Assembly (NCBI GenBank): GCA_964571965.1
Contig: CAZNFQ010000002.1
Coordinates: 4,772 to 68,771, forward strand
Length of the DNA stretch: 64,000 nt
Reading direction: 5' to 3'
DNA from: Sabulitectum sp964571965
GTDB taxonomy: Bacteria; Fermentibacterota; Fermentibacteria; Fermentibacterales; JCC-6
The position numbers were made by a program, and so were the translations under genes. The number at the start of each line of letters is the position of its first letter. The first letter of the stretch is position 1. The notes under the pieces are model-generated. The model saw nothing but the letters and a program-made list of their open reading frames with translations. It made no database searches and had not been told where the DNA came from. This document shows positions 25,236-34,596 of the stretch, piece by piece.

Positions 25236-25783
25236 TTGGACTTCCTTCCTTTTTTAAGCTGATACACCAGACCTGTGAAGCCCACAGCTATGGCAATTAG
25301 CCAGTAGATGTATACTCCGGCAAACACCCCTGTCCAGGCAAGAAGATTTACTGAACCGGTTGCTGTAAGCGATGCCCCTATAAGCGCCGTAAGTACCGAG
25401 AATACAAAATTTCTGAAGAAGTAAACAAGAGCACCTGTTCCAAGGGAGATACCCACTGCCGCGAGAACTGAAGTTCCGGGGAGAAAAATCTCTGCCAGGA
25501 AGAACCCCAGGAAAAACCCCGCAGCGAAAAAAGCGAACCGGTAGAGAATAAGTACAATTACCGCAAGCAGAATGGAGATTGCCACGGGACCCCATTTGAG
25601 AAGGCCGGGGTCTTCAGTGAAAGAGGCCATGATACCGCCGCCGTAGAGAAAACCGGAAGCCAGAGCGGAAAGAACCAGGGCCAGTATGACCAGTCTTCTG
25701 CCGGCGAATGCAAGGAGCAGGCCGCACACCAGCATAAGTCCCGGTGCCAGAAGCGGTTGATAAACAACAAGCTCGCCGAGCAT
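25232..25783 (-). CDS. Polytopic membrane protein (TMEM198/DUF4203-like)
   Basis: 183 residues made almost wholly of glycine/alanine-rich hydrophobic helices, about six to seven. The layout of short, closely packed helices with FFAAGFFLGFFLAE resembles DUF4203/TMEM198-type proteins, but that is only a resemblance. It starts with an ATG that overlaps the HAD phosphatase stop by one base, and its stop overlaps the next membrane gene by four bases. Confidence 0.7.
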   Translation of the reverse strand: MLGELVVYQPLLAPGLMLVCGLLLAFAGRRLVILALVLSALASGFLYGGGIMASFTEDPGLLKWGPVAISILLAVIVLILYRFAFFAAGFFLGFFLAEIFLPGTSVLAAVGISLGTGALVYFFRNFVFSVLTALIGASLTATGSVNLLAWTGVFAGVYIYWLIAIAVGFTGLVYQLKKGRKSK

Positions 25784-26442
25784 CAGGAACTTGCCGCCAT
25801 TCTGACTATATCCCCCAGACCCTGTATTTCCAGGGCTGCTCCGGTGCCGTCGAAGTCTCTGTTGTAGCGATTTCTCACAAGAACTACTTTCATTCCCGCT
25901 GCATTACCGGCTTTGATCCCCTTCATGGCATCTTCAAAAACCAGGCAGTCTTCCGGATGGACACAAAGAACTTCAGCTGCACGAAGGAAAATGTCCGGTG
26001 CGGGTTTGCTTTTGAGACCCTCACCTCCTACCACCGGAGGAAGAACCGATACTGCTGAACCGATAATTCTCCTCACAAGCCCGCTGTGTGTATTGGAAGC
26101 AATTGCGCAGGATCTTTGCTTCATTACCCCGGATAGAGCCTCTGCCGCCAGAGGAAACAATGGTATTCTGTCCGCAAGGCAGAAGTCTCTGTATATCTCT
26201 CTCTGCTTTTCCTTTTCCCTCTCAGGGAATTGAATCCTGAGACCTGTTCTTTCCATCTCTCCCTCCAGTCCTTCCCCGAGATATGACCAGTGTTTCCAGT
26301 ATGCGTCTTCAGGAACGCTGTGATGAAAGGAGGAAAGAACAAGGTTCCAGGATTTCCTGTAAAAGGGCTCACTGTCCGCAAGAACTCCGTCAAAGTCGAA
26401 AAGCACGGCTCTGGAACCGTGCCAGAGGTTGTGCAGATTCAC
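25783..26442 (-). CDS. HAD-superfamily hydrolase (beta-phosphoglucomutase-like)
   Basis: 219 residues. All HAD motifs are present: LFDFDGVLAD (motif I, nucleophile Asp plus +2 Asp), ASNTHS (II), the Lys in LKSKPAPDIF (III) and VFEDAMKGIKAG (IV). The helical cap between motifs I and II is subfamily IA, as in sugar-phosphate phosphatases and beta-phosphoglucomutases. The substrate is unknown. It is the first gene of the leftward four-gene operon. Confidence 0.88.
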   Translation of the reverse strand: MNLHNLWHGSRAVLFDFDGVLADSEPFYRKSWNLVLSSFHHSVPEDAYWKHWSYLGEGLEGEMERTGLRIQFPEREKEKQREIYRDFCLADRIPLFPLAAEALSGVMKQRSCAIASNTHSGLVRRIIGSAVSVLPPVVGGEGLKSKPAPDIFLRAAEVLCVHPEDCLVFEDAMKGIKAGNAAGMKVVLVRNRYNRDFDGTGAALEIQGLGDIVRMAASS

Positions 26443-26537
26443 CGATAATCCTCCGGGGTCTGGTTGGAAAAGGTCTTTTCAACAATAGTATCATATCTAT
26501 TATGCAACTCAAATTCCATAGAGATGGAGGTTTCACC

Positions 26538-27437
26538 TTGCTGGCGAATTTCAAAGAGATACGGGAAGCTGCAAGAGCGCGGTCCGGTATAAGGGTAGCT
26601 GTGCCAATGGGACATGATCCCGCATCGCTGAAGGCTCTTATCGAAGCTTCTGAAACAGGTCTTGCAGGAAGCGTGGTCATCGGCCCTGAAGCAGAGGTGA
26701 AGAAATCACTTATGGAAACGGGCTTGAGCCTTCCCGGTGACATACAGATAGTGAACTGCACTGACCCCTCAGAAGCGGCAATTCAGGCCGTCAAACTGGT
26801 TAGCTCCGGGGAGGTGGGGCTTCTGATGAAGGGTCTCATTAAAACTTCCATATTTCAGAAAGCCATACTGGACAAGGAGTTTGGTCTTCGAACCGGCAGA
26901 GTGCTAAGCCATGTTGCAGTGGTGCACGTTCCAAGACAAAACAGACTTGTGGCGATAACCGATGGCGGAATGAATATCAGACCGGACATTGAACAGGCAA
27001 AGCAGATAGCTTCAAATGCCGGAGACATAATGGTTCGTCTGGGAGCGGAGAAACCCCTTATAGCGTTTCTTGCAGCGGTTGAAGTGGTGAACGGGAAGAT
27101 GCCCGAAACCGTGCTCTGGGACCAGATAGTCAGAGAGGGCATAGAAGGAGCCGAGGTAGCAGGACCTGTTGCCGTAGACGGGGCAATGGATCCGGAAGCC
27201 GCTGAGATAAAGAATATGACCGGACCGGTGGCAGGAAAAGCCAACGTTCTGGTAACGCCGGATATTGCCTGCGGAAACATTTTCGCAAAGGGCTTCATGT
27301 ACATGACCGATGCGGAGGTAGGGGGCATAATAGCAGGGGCATCTGCGCCTGTGGTAATGCTGAGCAGGTCAGACACAGCAGAAACGAAACTGAACAGTCT
27401 TGCCCTGGGAGTGGTGGTCACAGGAGGTGAAAAGTGA
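26538..27437 (+). CDS. ptb: Phosphate butyryltransferase
   Basis: 299 residues from a TTG (26538-26540) with TGGAGG seven bases upstream; the frame is open far upstream but nothing conserved lies there. Converts butyryl-CoA (or branched/aryl acyl-CoA) and phosphate to acyl-phosphate. The phosphotransacetylase-fold blocks LMKGLIKTSIFQKAIL, ITDGGMNIRPD and VAVDGAMD are typical. Butyrate kinase overlaps the stop, giving the classic ATP-forming pair. Confidence 0.93.
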   Translation: MLANFKEIREAARARSGIRVAVPMGHDPASLKALIEASETGLAGSVVIGPEAEVKKSLMETGLSLPGDIQIVNCTDPSEAAIQAVKLVSSGEVGLLMKGLIKTSIFQKAILDKEFGLRTGRVLSHVAVVHVPRQNRLVAITDGGMNIRPDIEQAKQIASNAGDIMVRLGAEKPLIAFLAAVEVVNGKMPETVLWDQIVREGIEGAEVAGPVAVDGAMDPEAAEIKNMTGPVAGKANVLVTPDIACGNIFAKGFMYMTDAEVGGIIAGASAPVVMLSRSDTAETKLNSLALGVVVTGGEK

Positions 27438-28510
27438 GCAGAAGGCTGATACTGGCCGTGAATCCCGGTGGCACCTCCACCAAGATGGGCCTTTTCGACA
27501 ATGATAATATGCTTTTCGAGGAGAACATTCATCACGATCCTTCAGAGCTTGAGCCCTTCGGTTCCACCTACGATCAGATGGGATTCAGGAAAGACATTGT
27601 TCTCGATACACTGAAGGCAAAGGGATACTCTCCGGAAGACCTCACCGCAGTTGTGGGAAGGGGAGGGACCTTCAAACCTCTGGAAAGCGGAACTTACAGG
27701 GTAAACGGCAAACTGCTTGAAGACATAGAGGAAGGTTCCACCCTTCAGGCTGATCACCCGTCAAACCTGGGAGCGCCTATTTCCATGGCCATTGCATCCT
27801 CCGCGGGAATCCCCGCTTATTTCGTCGATCCTGTCTGCGTGGATGAAATGGTGGATGAGGCCCGTTACAGCGGCCACCCGCTTCTTCCAAGAAAGAGCCT
27901 CAGCCATGCTCTCAATATCAGAATGGTTGCCTACAAAGCTGCCGCGGAACTTAAGAGACCCCTTGGCGAACTGAATCTGGTGGTGATGCACCTTGGAAGC
28001 GGAGTCAGCGTTAACGCCATTCGCCGCGGAAGAATGATAGACACCAATAACGCCAATGACGGTGGTCCATTCAGCTCCACAAGAACAGGCGGACTTCCAG
28101 TGACAGGTTTGATGAAGATATGTCTCAGCGGTAAATACTCTGCGGGAGAACTTAAAAAAATGTTTCTCAAACACGGCGGGGTGTATGCCTATCTGGGAGA
28201 AGAGCACGTGGGTAAGGTCAGGAAAATCGCGGAAGCCGGAGACAGCAGAGCAAATGGTGTTCTCAGAGGAATGGCCTATCAGATGGCCAAGGAGGCAGGT
28301 GCCATGTCTGCCGCTCTCAAAGGATCCGTTGATGCTGTTGTCATAACCGGAGGCATGGCATATAACTCCTGGCTGGTGGAGGAACTCGAGGGTTATCTCG
28401 CATACCTGGGGAAAATTCTAGTCTTTCCCGGAGAAGCAGAACTTGAGGCACTGGTCAGAGGTGTTCTCAGGGTTATGGATGGAATAGAAAAGGAAAAGGA
28501 ATACATATAG
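27434..28510 (+). CDS. buk: Butyrate kinase
   Basis: 358 residues from GTG 27434 (overlapping the ptb stop by four bases, GTGA), preceded by AGGAGGTG. An ASKHA-family kinase that makes ATP from acyl-phosphate. The adenosine/phosphate loops are visible: NPGGTSTKMGLF at the N-terminus, GRGGTFKPL, and MHLGSGVSVNAI, with ITGGMAYNSWL near the C-terminus. Buk enzymes often also accept isobutyrate, isovalerate or aryl-acetyl phosphates, which fits the downstream keto-acid oxidoreductase. Confidence 0.95.
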   Translation: MSRRLILAVNPGGTSTKMGLFDNDNMLFEENIHHDPSELEPFGSTYDQMGFRKDIVLDTLKAKGYSPEDLTAVVGRGGTFKPLESGTYRVNGKLLEDIEEGSTLQADHPSNLGAPISMAIASSAGIPAYFVDPVCVDEMVDEARYSGHPLLPRKSLSHALNIRMVAYKAAAELKRPLGELNLVVMHLGSGVSVNAIRRGRMIDTNNANDGGPFSSTRTGGLPVTGLMKICLSGKYSAGELKKMFLKHGGVYAYLGEEHVGKVRKIAEAGDSRANGVLRGMAYQMAKEAGAMSAALKGSVDAVVITGGMAYNSWLVEELEGYLAYLGKILVFPGEAELEALVRGVLRVMDGIEKEKEYI

Positions 28511-28527
28511 AAAACAGAAAGGCAAGA

Positions 28528-30318
28528 ATGAGGAAGAAACTCAACGAAGTTGATTCCGGGAAGATGTTCCTTTCGGGAAATGAGGCCATTGCAAGGGGAG
28601 CGTGGGAAAACGGCGTTCATTTTGCAAGCTCTTATCCCGGAACACCTTCAACGGAGATAATGGAGACCATCGGAGAAGAGTATCCTGAAATTGACGCCCA
28701 GTGGGCCCCCAACGAAAAAGTGGGAATGGAAGTTATTGCCGGAGCATCCTTTGCCGGAGCACGGGTTCTTACTTCCATGAAGCATGTGGGTCTTAACGTT
28801 GCCGCAGATCCCTTCTTCACTCTGAGTTACATTGGAGCAACCGGTGGAATCGTCATAGTCAGTGCCGATGACCCCGGTGTTCACTCATCGCAGAATGAGC
28901 AGGATAACAGGCTCATGGGCAGAGCGGCAAAGGTGGTCATCCTCGAACCCTCCGACAGCCAGGAAGCCAAGGACTTCACAGGAGCGGCTCTTGATATAAG
29001 CGAGAAGTTCGACACTCCGGTGATGCTCAGGGTGACAACCAGGGTTTGTCACTCGAAGAGCCTTGTGGAAGTGGGGCCAAGGAAAAACATAGAAGTGACT
29101 GGATACACCAAGGACATCTCCAAGAGAGTTCCAATTCCCGCAAACTCCAGAAAGATGCACAGCAGGGTAGTGAAGAGGCTGCTTGCTCTGGAGGAATGGG
29201 GAAGCGAAAGCTCCCTTAACAGAATGGAAATTGGCGACACTTCTCTGGGTATCATCACCAGCGGAATCAGTTATCAGTACGTTAAGGAAGTACATCCCGA
29301 TGCAAGTGTCCTTAAGCTTGGAATGACGAATCCTCTTCCATGGAAACTCATAGGAGAATTTCTGGAAAAGGTGGACAGTGTGATGTTCGTGGAGGAAGGA
29401 GAGCCCTATCTCGAAGAGAGAATCAGGTCTCATTTCCTTGTTGACGGACAAGGGAGCGAGCTCATCTCCGTGGAGGGAGAGCTCAATCCGGAACTTGTCA
29501 GAAAGGGCATAAAGAACGGAGAACAGCTTCCCCTTACCTGGTCTTCCGTGGAGCTTCCGGGAAGGCCTCCTGCCCTTTGCCCCGGATGCCCTCACAGAGG
29601 AGCTTTTCACTCACTTTCGAAACTTCAGGCTAGTTCAACAGGAGACATCGGCTGCTATACCCTGGGGCTCATGCCCCCATACAATGCTCTGGAAACGGTT
29701 GTTTGCATGGGAGCCGCCGTGGGGGTTCTGGCAGGAATCGAGAAGGCTCTGGGATCAGACAATATGCCTAAACTGGTTGGTGCAATCGGTGAATCAACAT
29801 TTGTTCATTCGGGCATAACAGGGCTCATAGACATGGTTTACAACGGCAACAAGGGAACCATAATGGTCATGGACAACAGTCTTACGGCCATGACAGGCGG
29901 TCAGCAGAACCCCACCACGGGGAAAACTCTCCGGGGAAATCAGGCACCTGTGCTGGACATAGAAAAGGTCGTAAGAGCATGCGGAGTTAAGCACGTTGTA
30001 ACGGTTGATCCCCATGACCTTCCTGAAATGAAGAGGGTTCTCAGGGAAGAGATGGAGAGGAAAGAACTCAGCGTCATCATTACCAGAAGACCCTGCATCA
30101 TGGCCTACAAACCAAAGAGAAAAACCGTTGCGGTTCACCATCCTGATAAGTGCATTCACTGCAAACTCTGCCTTAAACTGGGCTGCCCTGCAATCAGCTG
30201 GGACAGCGAGAAGAACATCCCCATTATTAACGAGATGCTCTGCTGGCCAAACTGCAACCTCTGTGTTCAGGTGTGTCCCAAGGACGCGCTGTCAAAGGAT
30301 CTTGAGGGGGTAATCTGA
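28528..30318 (+). CDS. iorA: Indolepyruvate:ferredoxin oxidoreductase, alpha subunit
   Basis: 596 residues. Oxidatively decarboxylates aryl- or branched 2-keto acids to acyl-CoA with reduction of ferredoxin. An N-terminal pyrimidine-binding domain (SYPGTPSTEI), a thiamin-diphosphate domain (GDIGCYTLG, DNSLTAMTGGQQNPTTG) and a C-terminal di-cluster ferredoxin domain are in the usual order. Cluster one is CxxCxxCxxxxCP; cluster two is CWPNCNLCVQVCP, with one extra residue between the first two cysteines. It follows buk by 17 bases. Confidence 0.96.
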   Translation: MRKKLNEVDSGKMFLSGNEAIARGAWENGVHFASSYPGTPSTEIMETIGEEYPEIDAQWAPNEKVGMEVIAGASFAGARVLTSMKHVGLNVAADPFFTLSYIGATGGIVIVSADDPGVHSSQNEQDNRLMGRAAKVVILEPSDSQEAKDFTGAALDISEKFDTPVMLRVTTRVCHSKSLVEVGPRKNIEVTGYTKDISKRVPIPANSRKMHSRVVKRLLALEEWGSESSLNRMEIGDTSLGIITSGISYQYVKEVHPDASVLKLGMTNPLPWKLIGEFLEKVDSVMFVEEGEPYLEERIRSHFLVDGQGSELISVEGELNPELVRKGIKNGEQLPLTWSSVELPGRPPALCPGCPHRGAFHSLSKLQASSTGDIGCYTLGLMPPYNALETVVCMGAAVGVLAGIEKALGSDNMPKLVGAIGESTFVHSGITGLIDMVYNGNKGTIMVMDNSLTAMTGGQQNPTTGKTLRGNQAPVLDIEKVVRACGVKHVVTVDPHDLPEMKRVLREEMERKELSVIITRRPCIMAYKPKRKTVAVHHPDKCIHCKLCLKLGCPAISWDSEKNIPIINEMLCWPNCNLCVQVCPKDALSKDLEGVI

Positions 30319-30893
30319 TGGAGAAGGTAAAGAACGTTATCATCTGCGGTACCGGCGGTCAGGGTATTCTTCTTGCAAGCGAGGTTCTTTGCAGCGCCGC
30401 CTGGCGGGCCGGATTCGATGTTAAGAAGAGCGAGGTGCACGGCATGGCTCAGCGGGGCGGCGCCGTGTCCAGCCACGTGAGGTTCGGAAAGAAGGTCAGC
30501 AGTGTCCTTGTGGAGAAGGGAGCCGCAGACATTGTGCTTGCCATGGAAAAAATGGAAGCTCTCCGGTGGTTGGAGTACCTGTCTCCTCAGGGCAAGCTGA
30601 TAATCTGCGACCTTCGCATAGATCCCATGACGGTAAATACCGGTCAGGCGGAGTACCCCGACGTGAACGGAATAATTGATGGAATGGGAGTTCCCAGTCT
30701 TTTCATGCCGGTGCATGACATAGCCATGGAGCTTGGAAACATCAGGGTGGTTAACGTCATCATGCTGGGAGCAGCATCGAAGCAGCTGCCGGAAATACCG
30801 GAAAAACACTGGTTCGACGCCATAGAAGAGAGGGTTCCCCCAAAGGCTCTTGAAGTAAACCTTAAGGCTTTCAGCAGGGGCAAGGCCCTGTAG
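30318..30893 (+). CDS. iorB: Indolepyruvate:ferredoxin oxidoreductase, beta subunit
   Basis: 191 residues, the gamma-domain partner of IorA. The CoA/keto-acid domain signature CGTGGQGILLASEVL starts the protein and KKSEVHGMAQRGGAVSSHVRFG follows. The start overlaps the iorA stop by one base (TGATG). Together with ferredoxin, Ptb and Buk it would convert keto acids from amino-acid transamination to free acids with one ATP and reduced ferredoxin. Confidence 0.96.
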   Translation: MEKVKNVIICGTGGQGILLASEVLCSAAWRAGFDVKKSEVHGMAQRGGAVSSHVRFGKKVSSVLVEKGAADIVLAMEKMEALRWLEYLSPQGKLIICDLRIDPMTVNTGQAEYPDVNGIIDGMGVPSLFMPVHDIAMELGNIRVVNVIMLGAASKQLPEIPEKHWFDAIEERVPPKALEVNLKAFSRGKAL

Positions 30894-30902
30894 GGCGTTA
30901 AT

Positions 30903-31454
30903 ATGGAGTGGGTTCTGGGAGTTCTGGCAGGAATATCCCTCAGTGCCGCTTGCGGTTTCAGGGTATTCGTTCCCCTTCTGGTTATGAGCATAGCTGCACA
31001 GACCGGACACCTGGTACCCGCTTCAGGGTTTCAGTGGCTGGGAAGCACACCGGCACTTGTCTGTTTCTCAGTTGCAACCGCCGTGGAGATAGCCGCATAT
31101 TTCATTCCGGTTGTGAACAACCTCCTGGACACTGTGGCAACACCTGCGGCTGCTGTTGCAGGTACGGTTCTCACCGCATCCATGGTCGGAGAGGTTTCTC
31201 CCTGGTTCCGGTGGGTACTGGCGGCGGTAGCAGGAGGTTCCGTTGCCGGAGGAATACAGCTGGCAACGGTTTCCCTGAGATCCGCAGCGGCTCCGGTTGG
31301 AGGAAGCGGTGTGGTTTCCGCCCTTGAAGACGGCGCAGCGGTGGTTACTTCTGTTTTGGCTGTGGTTCTTCCTGTTCTTACGGCGATGATCCTTCTTGTG
31401 TTCGGAGTTTATGTAATGAGAAGGAAACAAAAAGTCCGGGCGGGGATAGAGTAA
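30903..31454 (+). CDS. DUF4126 membrane protein
   Basis: 183 residues with about four glycine/alanine-rich membrane helices. The N-terminal LAGISLSAACGFRVFVPLLVMS is typical of DUF4126, whose function is unknown. It starts nine bases after iorB and is probably in the same transcript. A link to acid or ion transport for the fermentation operon is possible but there is no direct evidence. Confidence 0.85.
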   Translation: MEWVLGVLAGISLSAACGFRVFVPLLVMSIAAQTGHLVPASGFQWLGSTPALVCFSVATAVEIAAYFIPVVNNLLDTVATPAAAVAGTVLTASMVGEVSPWFRWVLAAVAGGSVAGGIQLATVSLRSAAAPVGGSGVVSALEDGAAVVTSVLAVVLPVLTAMILLVFGVYVMRRKQKVRAGIE

Positions 31455-31485
31455 TGAGAAACATCAATATTCGATAGGAGTGGAA

Positions 31486-32067
31486 ATGTTATCAGTTTTC
31501 TTATCAGCGGTTCTTCTTTCCTATGCACCGGGAACCATAGTACTCAGCGAAATAATGTACAATCCGGACGGGCAGACCCTAGGTCTGGACGAGCATATGG
31601 AATGGTTCGAGTTATACAATGCGTCGGATGAGGGGCTGAACCTGGCCGGTATGATGATCTCCGACGGCAACAACCAGATATATCTGGGCCACTATCTGCT
31701 GGCTCCCGGTGCATACGGAGTGGTTTGCGCCAATGACGCCTCCTTCAAATCCGTATATGGAAACGACGTCAGGCTGATCCCCTGGAGCGGAGAATGGACC
31801 AGACTTAGAAACTCAAGCGATGAACTGATCCTCTACGGAGAAGAGGGTACGGTTATGGAATCCGTTACCTACTACGACAGCTGGGGAGTCAATGGAAGCG
31901 AACCGTCGCCGGCAGACGGCGACGGATCCTCTCTGGAGAGGATAGACTTCTCAGGACCCAACGACGAAACCAACTGGGCTCCCTCCAGGGACTTCAACCA
32001 CAATGATGACAACGGAGATCCGGTGTGCTGGGGAACCCCGGGAGCTGAAAACTCGGTGGCGGACTAG
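31486..32067 (+). CDS. Secreted lamin-tail-domain protein
   Basis: 193 residues from the ATG at 31486 with AGGAG five bases upstream. A short signal peptide (residues ~1-15) is followed by one lamin-tail (LTD) domain: IVLSEIMYNPDGQT, WFELYNASDEGLNLAGMMISD, APGAYGVVCAND, and the terminal WGTPGAEN. LTDs are beta-sandwich modules of extracellular bacterial proteins. The same module occurs in the two CotH proteins at 34.6-39.5 kb. It converges with the DUF4956 gene, overlapping by four bases. Confidence 0.88.
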   Translation: MLSVFLSAVLLSYAPGTIVLSEIMYNPDGQTLGLDEHMEWFELYNASDEGLNLAGMMISDGNNQIYLGHYLLAPGAYGVVCANDASFKSVYGNDVRLIPWSGEWTRLRNSSDELILYGEEGTVMESVTYYDSWGVNGSEPSPADGDGSSLERIDFSGPNDETNWAPSRDFNHNDDNGDPVCWGTPGAENSVAD

Positions 32068-32756
32068 AACTCGCTGTCCTCCATGGAACTCACAAGGCTT
32101 ACCCTGTCTATGCCGGCGGTTCTTTCAAGGGTGCTCACAAGGCCGCCGGCGTTCACTCCTCTTTTCAGGGTTATATCGTAGGAGAGAACCAGGAACTGTC
32201 CCTCTCCCGAGGGCTCTATGTGGATAAGGGTTGATCTGGAGGTCTTTTCACTTATCAGTTTCGTATAAATTGCCTCAACTCCGGAATTCCTGTCGAACCT
32301 GAAACGGAGTACGTATTCACTGCGCATGTACGCTCCGAAATTCGTTTTGAACAGTACAAGCGCCACCCCTCCTATGAAAACCGATGAAACAGCTGTAAGG
32401 AGATAGTTGCCCGTTCCCGAGGCAATGCCTTCCGTGAGGGCGAAGAAAACAAAAGCTGTGTCTCTTGTATCTTTTATAACCGTTCTGAAACGTACGATGG
32501 TAAGGGCGCCGACCAGTGCGAAGGCCCTTGCAAGGTTGCTTCCGATAACCATCATCACTGCACTGACCGTTATACACATGAGAACAAGGGTGACCACGAA
32601 ATTCTGGGAGTATGTCAAACCCCTGTGTGTAGCCTTGTATATGATCCCGATCAGAAGTCCTGCGGCAAGAGCCAGAAATAGATTGATTATAAGTTCCGCA
32701 GGAGAGTACCCCAGCATCTCGTTTCCGGTATTCATCCACTGGCTCAGTGATGGCAA
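32064..32756 (-). CDS. DUF4956 membrane protein, partner of VTC polymerase
   Basis: 230 residues. About four membrane helices in residues ~20-155 include the DUF4956 signature ALVGALTIVRFRTVIKDTRDTAFVFFALTEGIASG; the C-terminal ~75 residues form a soluble ferredoxin-like domain. DUF4956 proteins are typically encoded beside VTC-domain proteins, as here (start overlaps the VTC stop by 13 bases). A plausible role is a membrane channel or anchor for the polyphosphate polymerase, but no function is proven. Confidence 0.88.
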   Translation of the reverse strand: MPSLSQWMNTGNEMLGYSPAELIINLFLALAAGLLIGIIYKATHRGLTYSQNFVVTLVLMCITVSAVMMVIGSNLARAFALVGALTIVRFRTVIKDTRDTAFVFFALTEGIASGTGNYLLTAVSSVFIGGVALVLFKTNFGAYMRSEYVLRFRFDRNSGVEAIYTKLISEKTSRSTLIHIEPSGEGQFLVLSYDITLKRGVNAGGLVSTLERTAGIDRVSLVSSMEDSEF

Positions 32757-33535
32757 GCTTTGCTCCTCTCAACGAGTCGGTTGATCCTGCTGCCTGTATT
32801 GCCCAGGTAAACAGCTTCAACGGCTCTCTGGAATTTCGAGCAGGAGACCCTTTCAAGCCCCAGCTCTCTGATTATTCTCTGAAACCAGAAGGGAATCCGA
32901 TAACGGAACTTTATTTCAACGATTCCCCCTCTCGGTATTATCTCTTCGGGATTGCCCCGGGGCAAGCCCAGGCGGGAGGCCTGGAAAGCGCTTGAGGCAT
33001 CGTCGATGGTTGCCCTGAAATCGGGATTGGAAACATCCTCCCAGGCGGCCCTGTTGTAATCGGTGATCACACTTGGAGAAAGCCTGTATCTGAACGACTG
33101 GGCAATGAACCTTTCAGCAACGTTATTGCCCTGGTAGTCGGATGCCAGAAGATCTCTCAGTCTCCAGGTGCCACCGGTAAGGCCCTCAGAAAACTCCTGG
33201 TGGGGAAGCTTCACCCGGTGCTTGATGACCAGGGCGCCGTCCCTGCCTTTGAGCTCCAGGTAAAGAGGGTCTTCGAACCCCCGGGCAATCTGGGAATATG
33301 CTCTGAGTCTGTACTTGAAACGCTTTTCATGACCGTTTCTCTTTTCGTGGAACCATCTCATGTCCGGAGAGTCAAAGTAGACACTTCGAATGGGATAGTA
33401 CCCGTTGTCCCGGCAGTGAACGTCACGTGACAGGTGCCTGTCCAGTTCCGCGGCCACGATTTTCAGGGAGTTGTCAGAAAGAATGTACTTGAACTCGTAC
33501 CTGTAGAAATGCAGGTGTTCGGGCACTGATGTCAT
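32744..33535 (-). CDS. VTC-domain polyphosphate polymerase
   Basis: 263 residues, a stand-alone VTC domain of the triphosphate-tunnel fold. Yeast Vtc4 makes polyphosphate from ATP. Tunnel residues are visible in order: RYEFKYIL near the N-terminus, VYFDSPDMRWFHEK, KYRLRAY, YLELKGRDG, VITDYNRAAW and VEIKFRYRIPFW. There is no SPX domain and no membrane helix, so membrane attachment probably comes from the DUF4956 partner. The ATG overlaps the porin-like gene stop by one base. Confidence 0.9.
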   Translation of the reverse strand: MTSVPEHLHFYRYEFKYILSDNSLKIVAAELDRHLSRDVHCRDNGYYPIRSVYFDSPDMRWFHEKRNGHEKRFKYRLRAYSQIARGFEDPLYLELKGRDGALVIKHRVKLPHQEFSEGLTGGTWRLRDLLASDYQGNNVAERFIAQSFRYRLSPSVITDYNRAAWEDVSNPDFRATIDDASSAFQASRLGLPRGNPEEIIPRGGIVEIKFRYRIPFWFQRIIRELGLERVSCSKFQRAVEAVYLGNTGSRINRLVERSKACHH

Positions 33536-34596
33536 CAGAACCTGAATCCTGCTTCCAGCACTATATCGGTATAATCCTCCGAGGAATTGAATTCTTCCAC
33601 GGTGTTCTTGACACCTCCAAAGCGTATTCTTGTGTTCTCGGTGGGATAAACAGCTCCCATTATGGAAATTCTTCTGTCCATCCAGTCCAGATCGGTATCC
33701 GGCTTCGCTTCGTCAAATCCCAGGGAGATTGAAACAGTTCTTATTGTCTGAACGTTCCATGGGTGGTAATTGAAGGTTACCGCACCCCAGTAGCCCAGGA
33801 ACCGGGGAGGATCTTCACCGGCGAGCACTTCACTCAGCTCCCAGTTGTCTCCTGTGGACAGCTCTGCGTAAATCTCGGCGCCGTACCAGTTATTGAATTC
33901 ATGTTCAAAGGAAAGATCGCCGGAAAAGGCAAAAAGCCTGGCGCTTGAGATATAGCCGTCCGGTTCGGTCTGGTCGGCCATGCCCTTTCTGTGGGAAACC
34001 GCCGAAAGCCCAAGGGTAAGGTCAGCAGGCAGTATTTCCGCGGTACCCCTGAAGGAGTAAAGCAGTTCACTGTCCTCTCTCTCTTCTGCCCTGGCATCTC
34101 CGTTGAAGACCCCTGCAGTGCCCCGGAGTTCGAGAACGTTAGAGACGGGTAACTGGATACGGGCATCGAATCCCAGGTCTCTGCCGCTGTATGTGAGGTC
34201 TTCGCGTAGCTCATAAACAAGAGGACGCTCAAAGAGGGGAAGATCCCATGTGCTCAGGTCTCCTCCCAGAAGAGTTGCCCTTCTGAACAAACCGAACCGG
34301 CCCCTGGCAGATCCCAGAGGTTCCCACTCCACAAGTGCGTCCTTCAGAAAAATTTCATTGGGTCTGAACTCCAGTTTCAGCTCCGCCTGAAGGTTGCCGG
34401 TGATCCGGGCTGCAGTTTCCATCCCTGCCCGGCGTATGGAGAATTCCCTGGAGGGAACGGCATTGTAACCGCCGAACTCCTCGTATCTGGCATCGAGATA
34501 ACCTTCCAGGGTAAACTCCTCGCAGACAGGATTTTCAACATCGATGGCGGCAAATGATATGGCAAAACAAAACAAGACGCACATAGTGAATTTCAT
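33535..34596 (-). CDS. Outer-membrane porin-like beta-barrel (phosphate-selective porin type)
   Basis: 353 residues. A signal peptide ending near Ala-Phe-Ala-Ala (residues ~10-17) precedes a protein of alternating amphipathic strands that ends in a terminal phenylalanine (VLEAGFRF), the outer-membrane insertion signal. FTLEGYLDARYEEF, the IRRAG segment and KLEFRPNEIFLKDALVEW resemble the OprO/OprP family. Overlap by one base with both the upstream CotH gene and the downstream VTC gene ties it to the polyphosphate operon. Assignment as phosphate-selective is tentative. Confidence 0.7.
   Translation of the reverse strand: MKFTMCVLFCFAISFAAIDVENPVCEEFTLEGYLDARYEEFGGYNAVPSREFSIRRAGMETAARITGNLQAELKLEFRPNEIFLKDALVEWEPLGSARGRFGLFRRATLLGGDLSTWDLPLFERPLVYELREDLTYSGRDLGFDARIQLPVSNVLELRGTAGVFNGDARAEEREDSELLYSFRGTAEILPADLTLGLSAVSHRKGMADQTEPDGYISSARLFAFSGDLSFEHEFNNWYGAEIYAELSTGDNWELSEVLAGEDPPRFLGYWGAVTFNYHPWNVQTIRTVSISLGFDEAKPDTDLDWMDRRISIMGAVYPTENTRIRFGGVKNTVEEFNSSEDYTDIVLEAGFRF

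Noticed and set aside
26283..26537. 85-codon N-terminal extension of ptb
   Set aside because: It overlaps the HAD gene on the other strand and has no conservation; a TTG with a good ribosome site gives the standard protein.
33418..33434. Palindromic GTCACGTGAC resembling parS
   Set aside because: Only the central CACGTG is shared; the flanking bases do not fit the parS consensus, and it lies in the VTC coding sequence.
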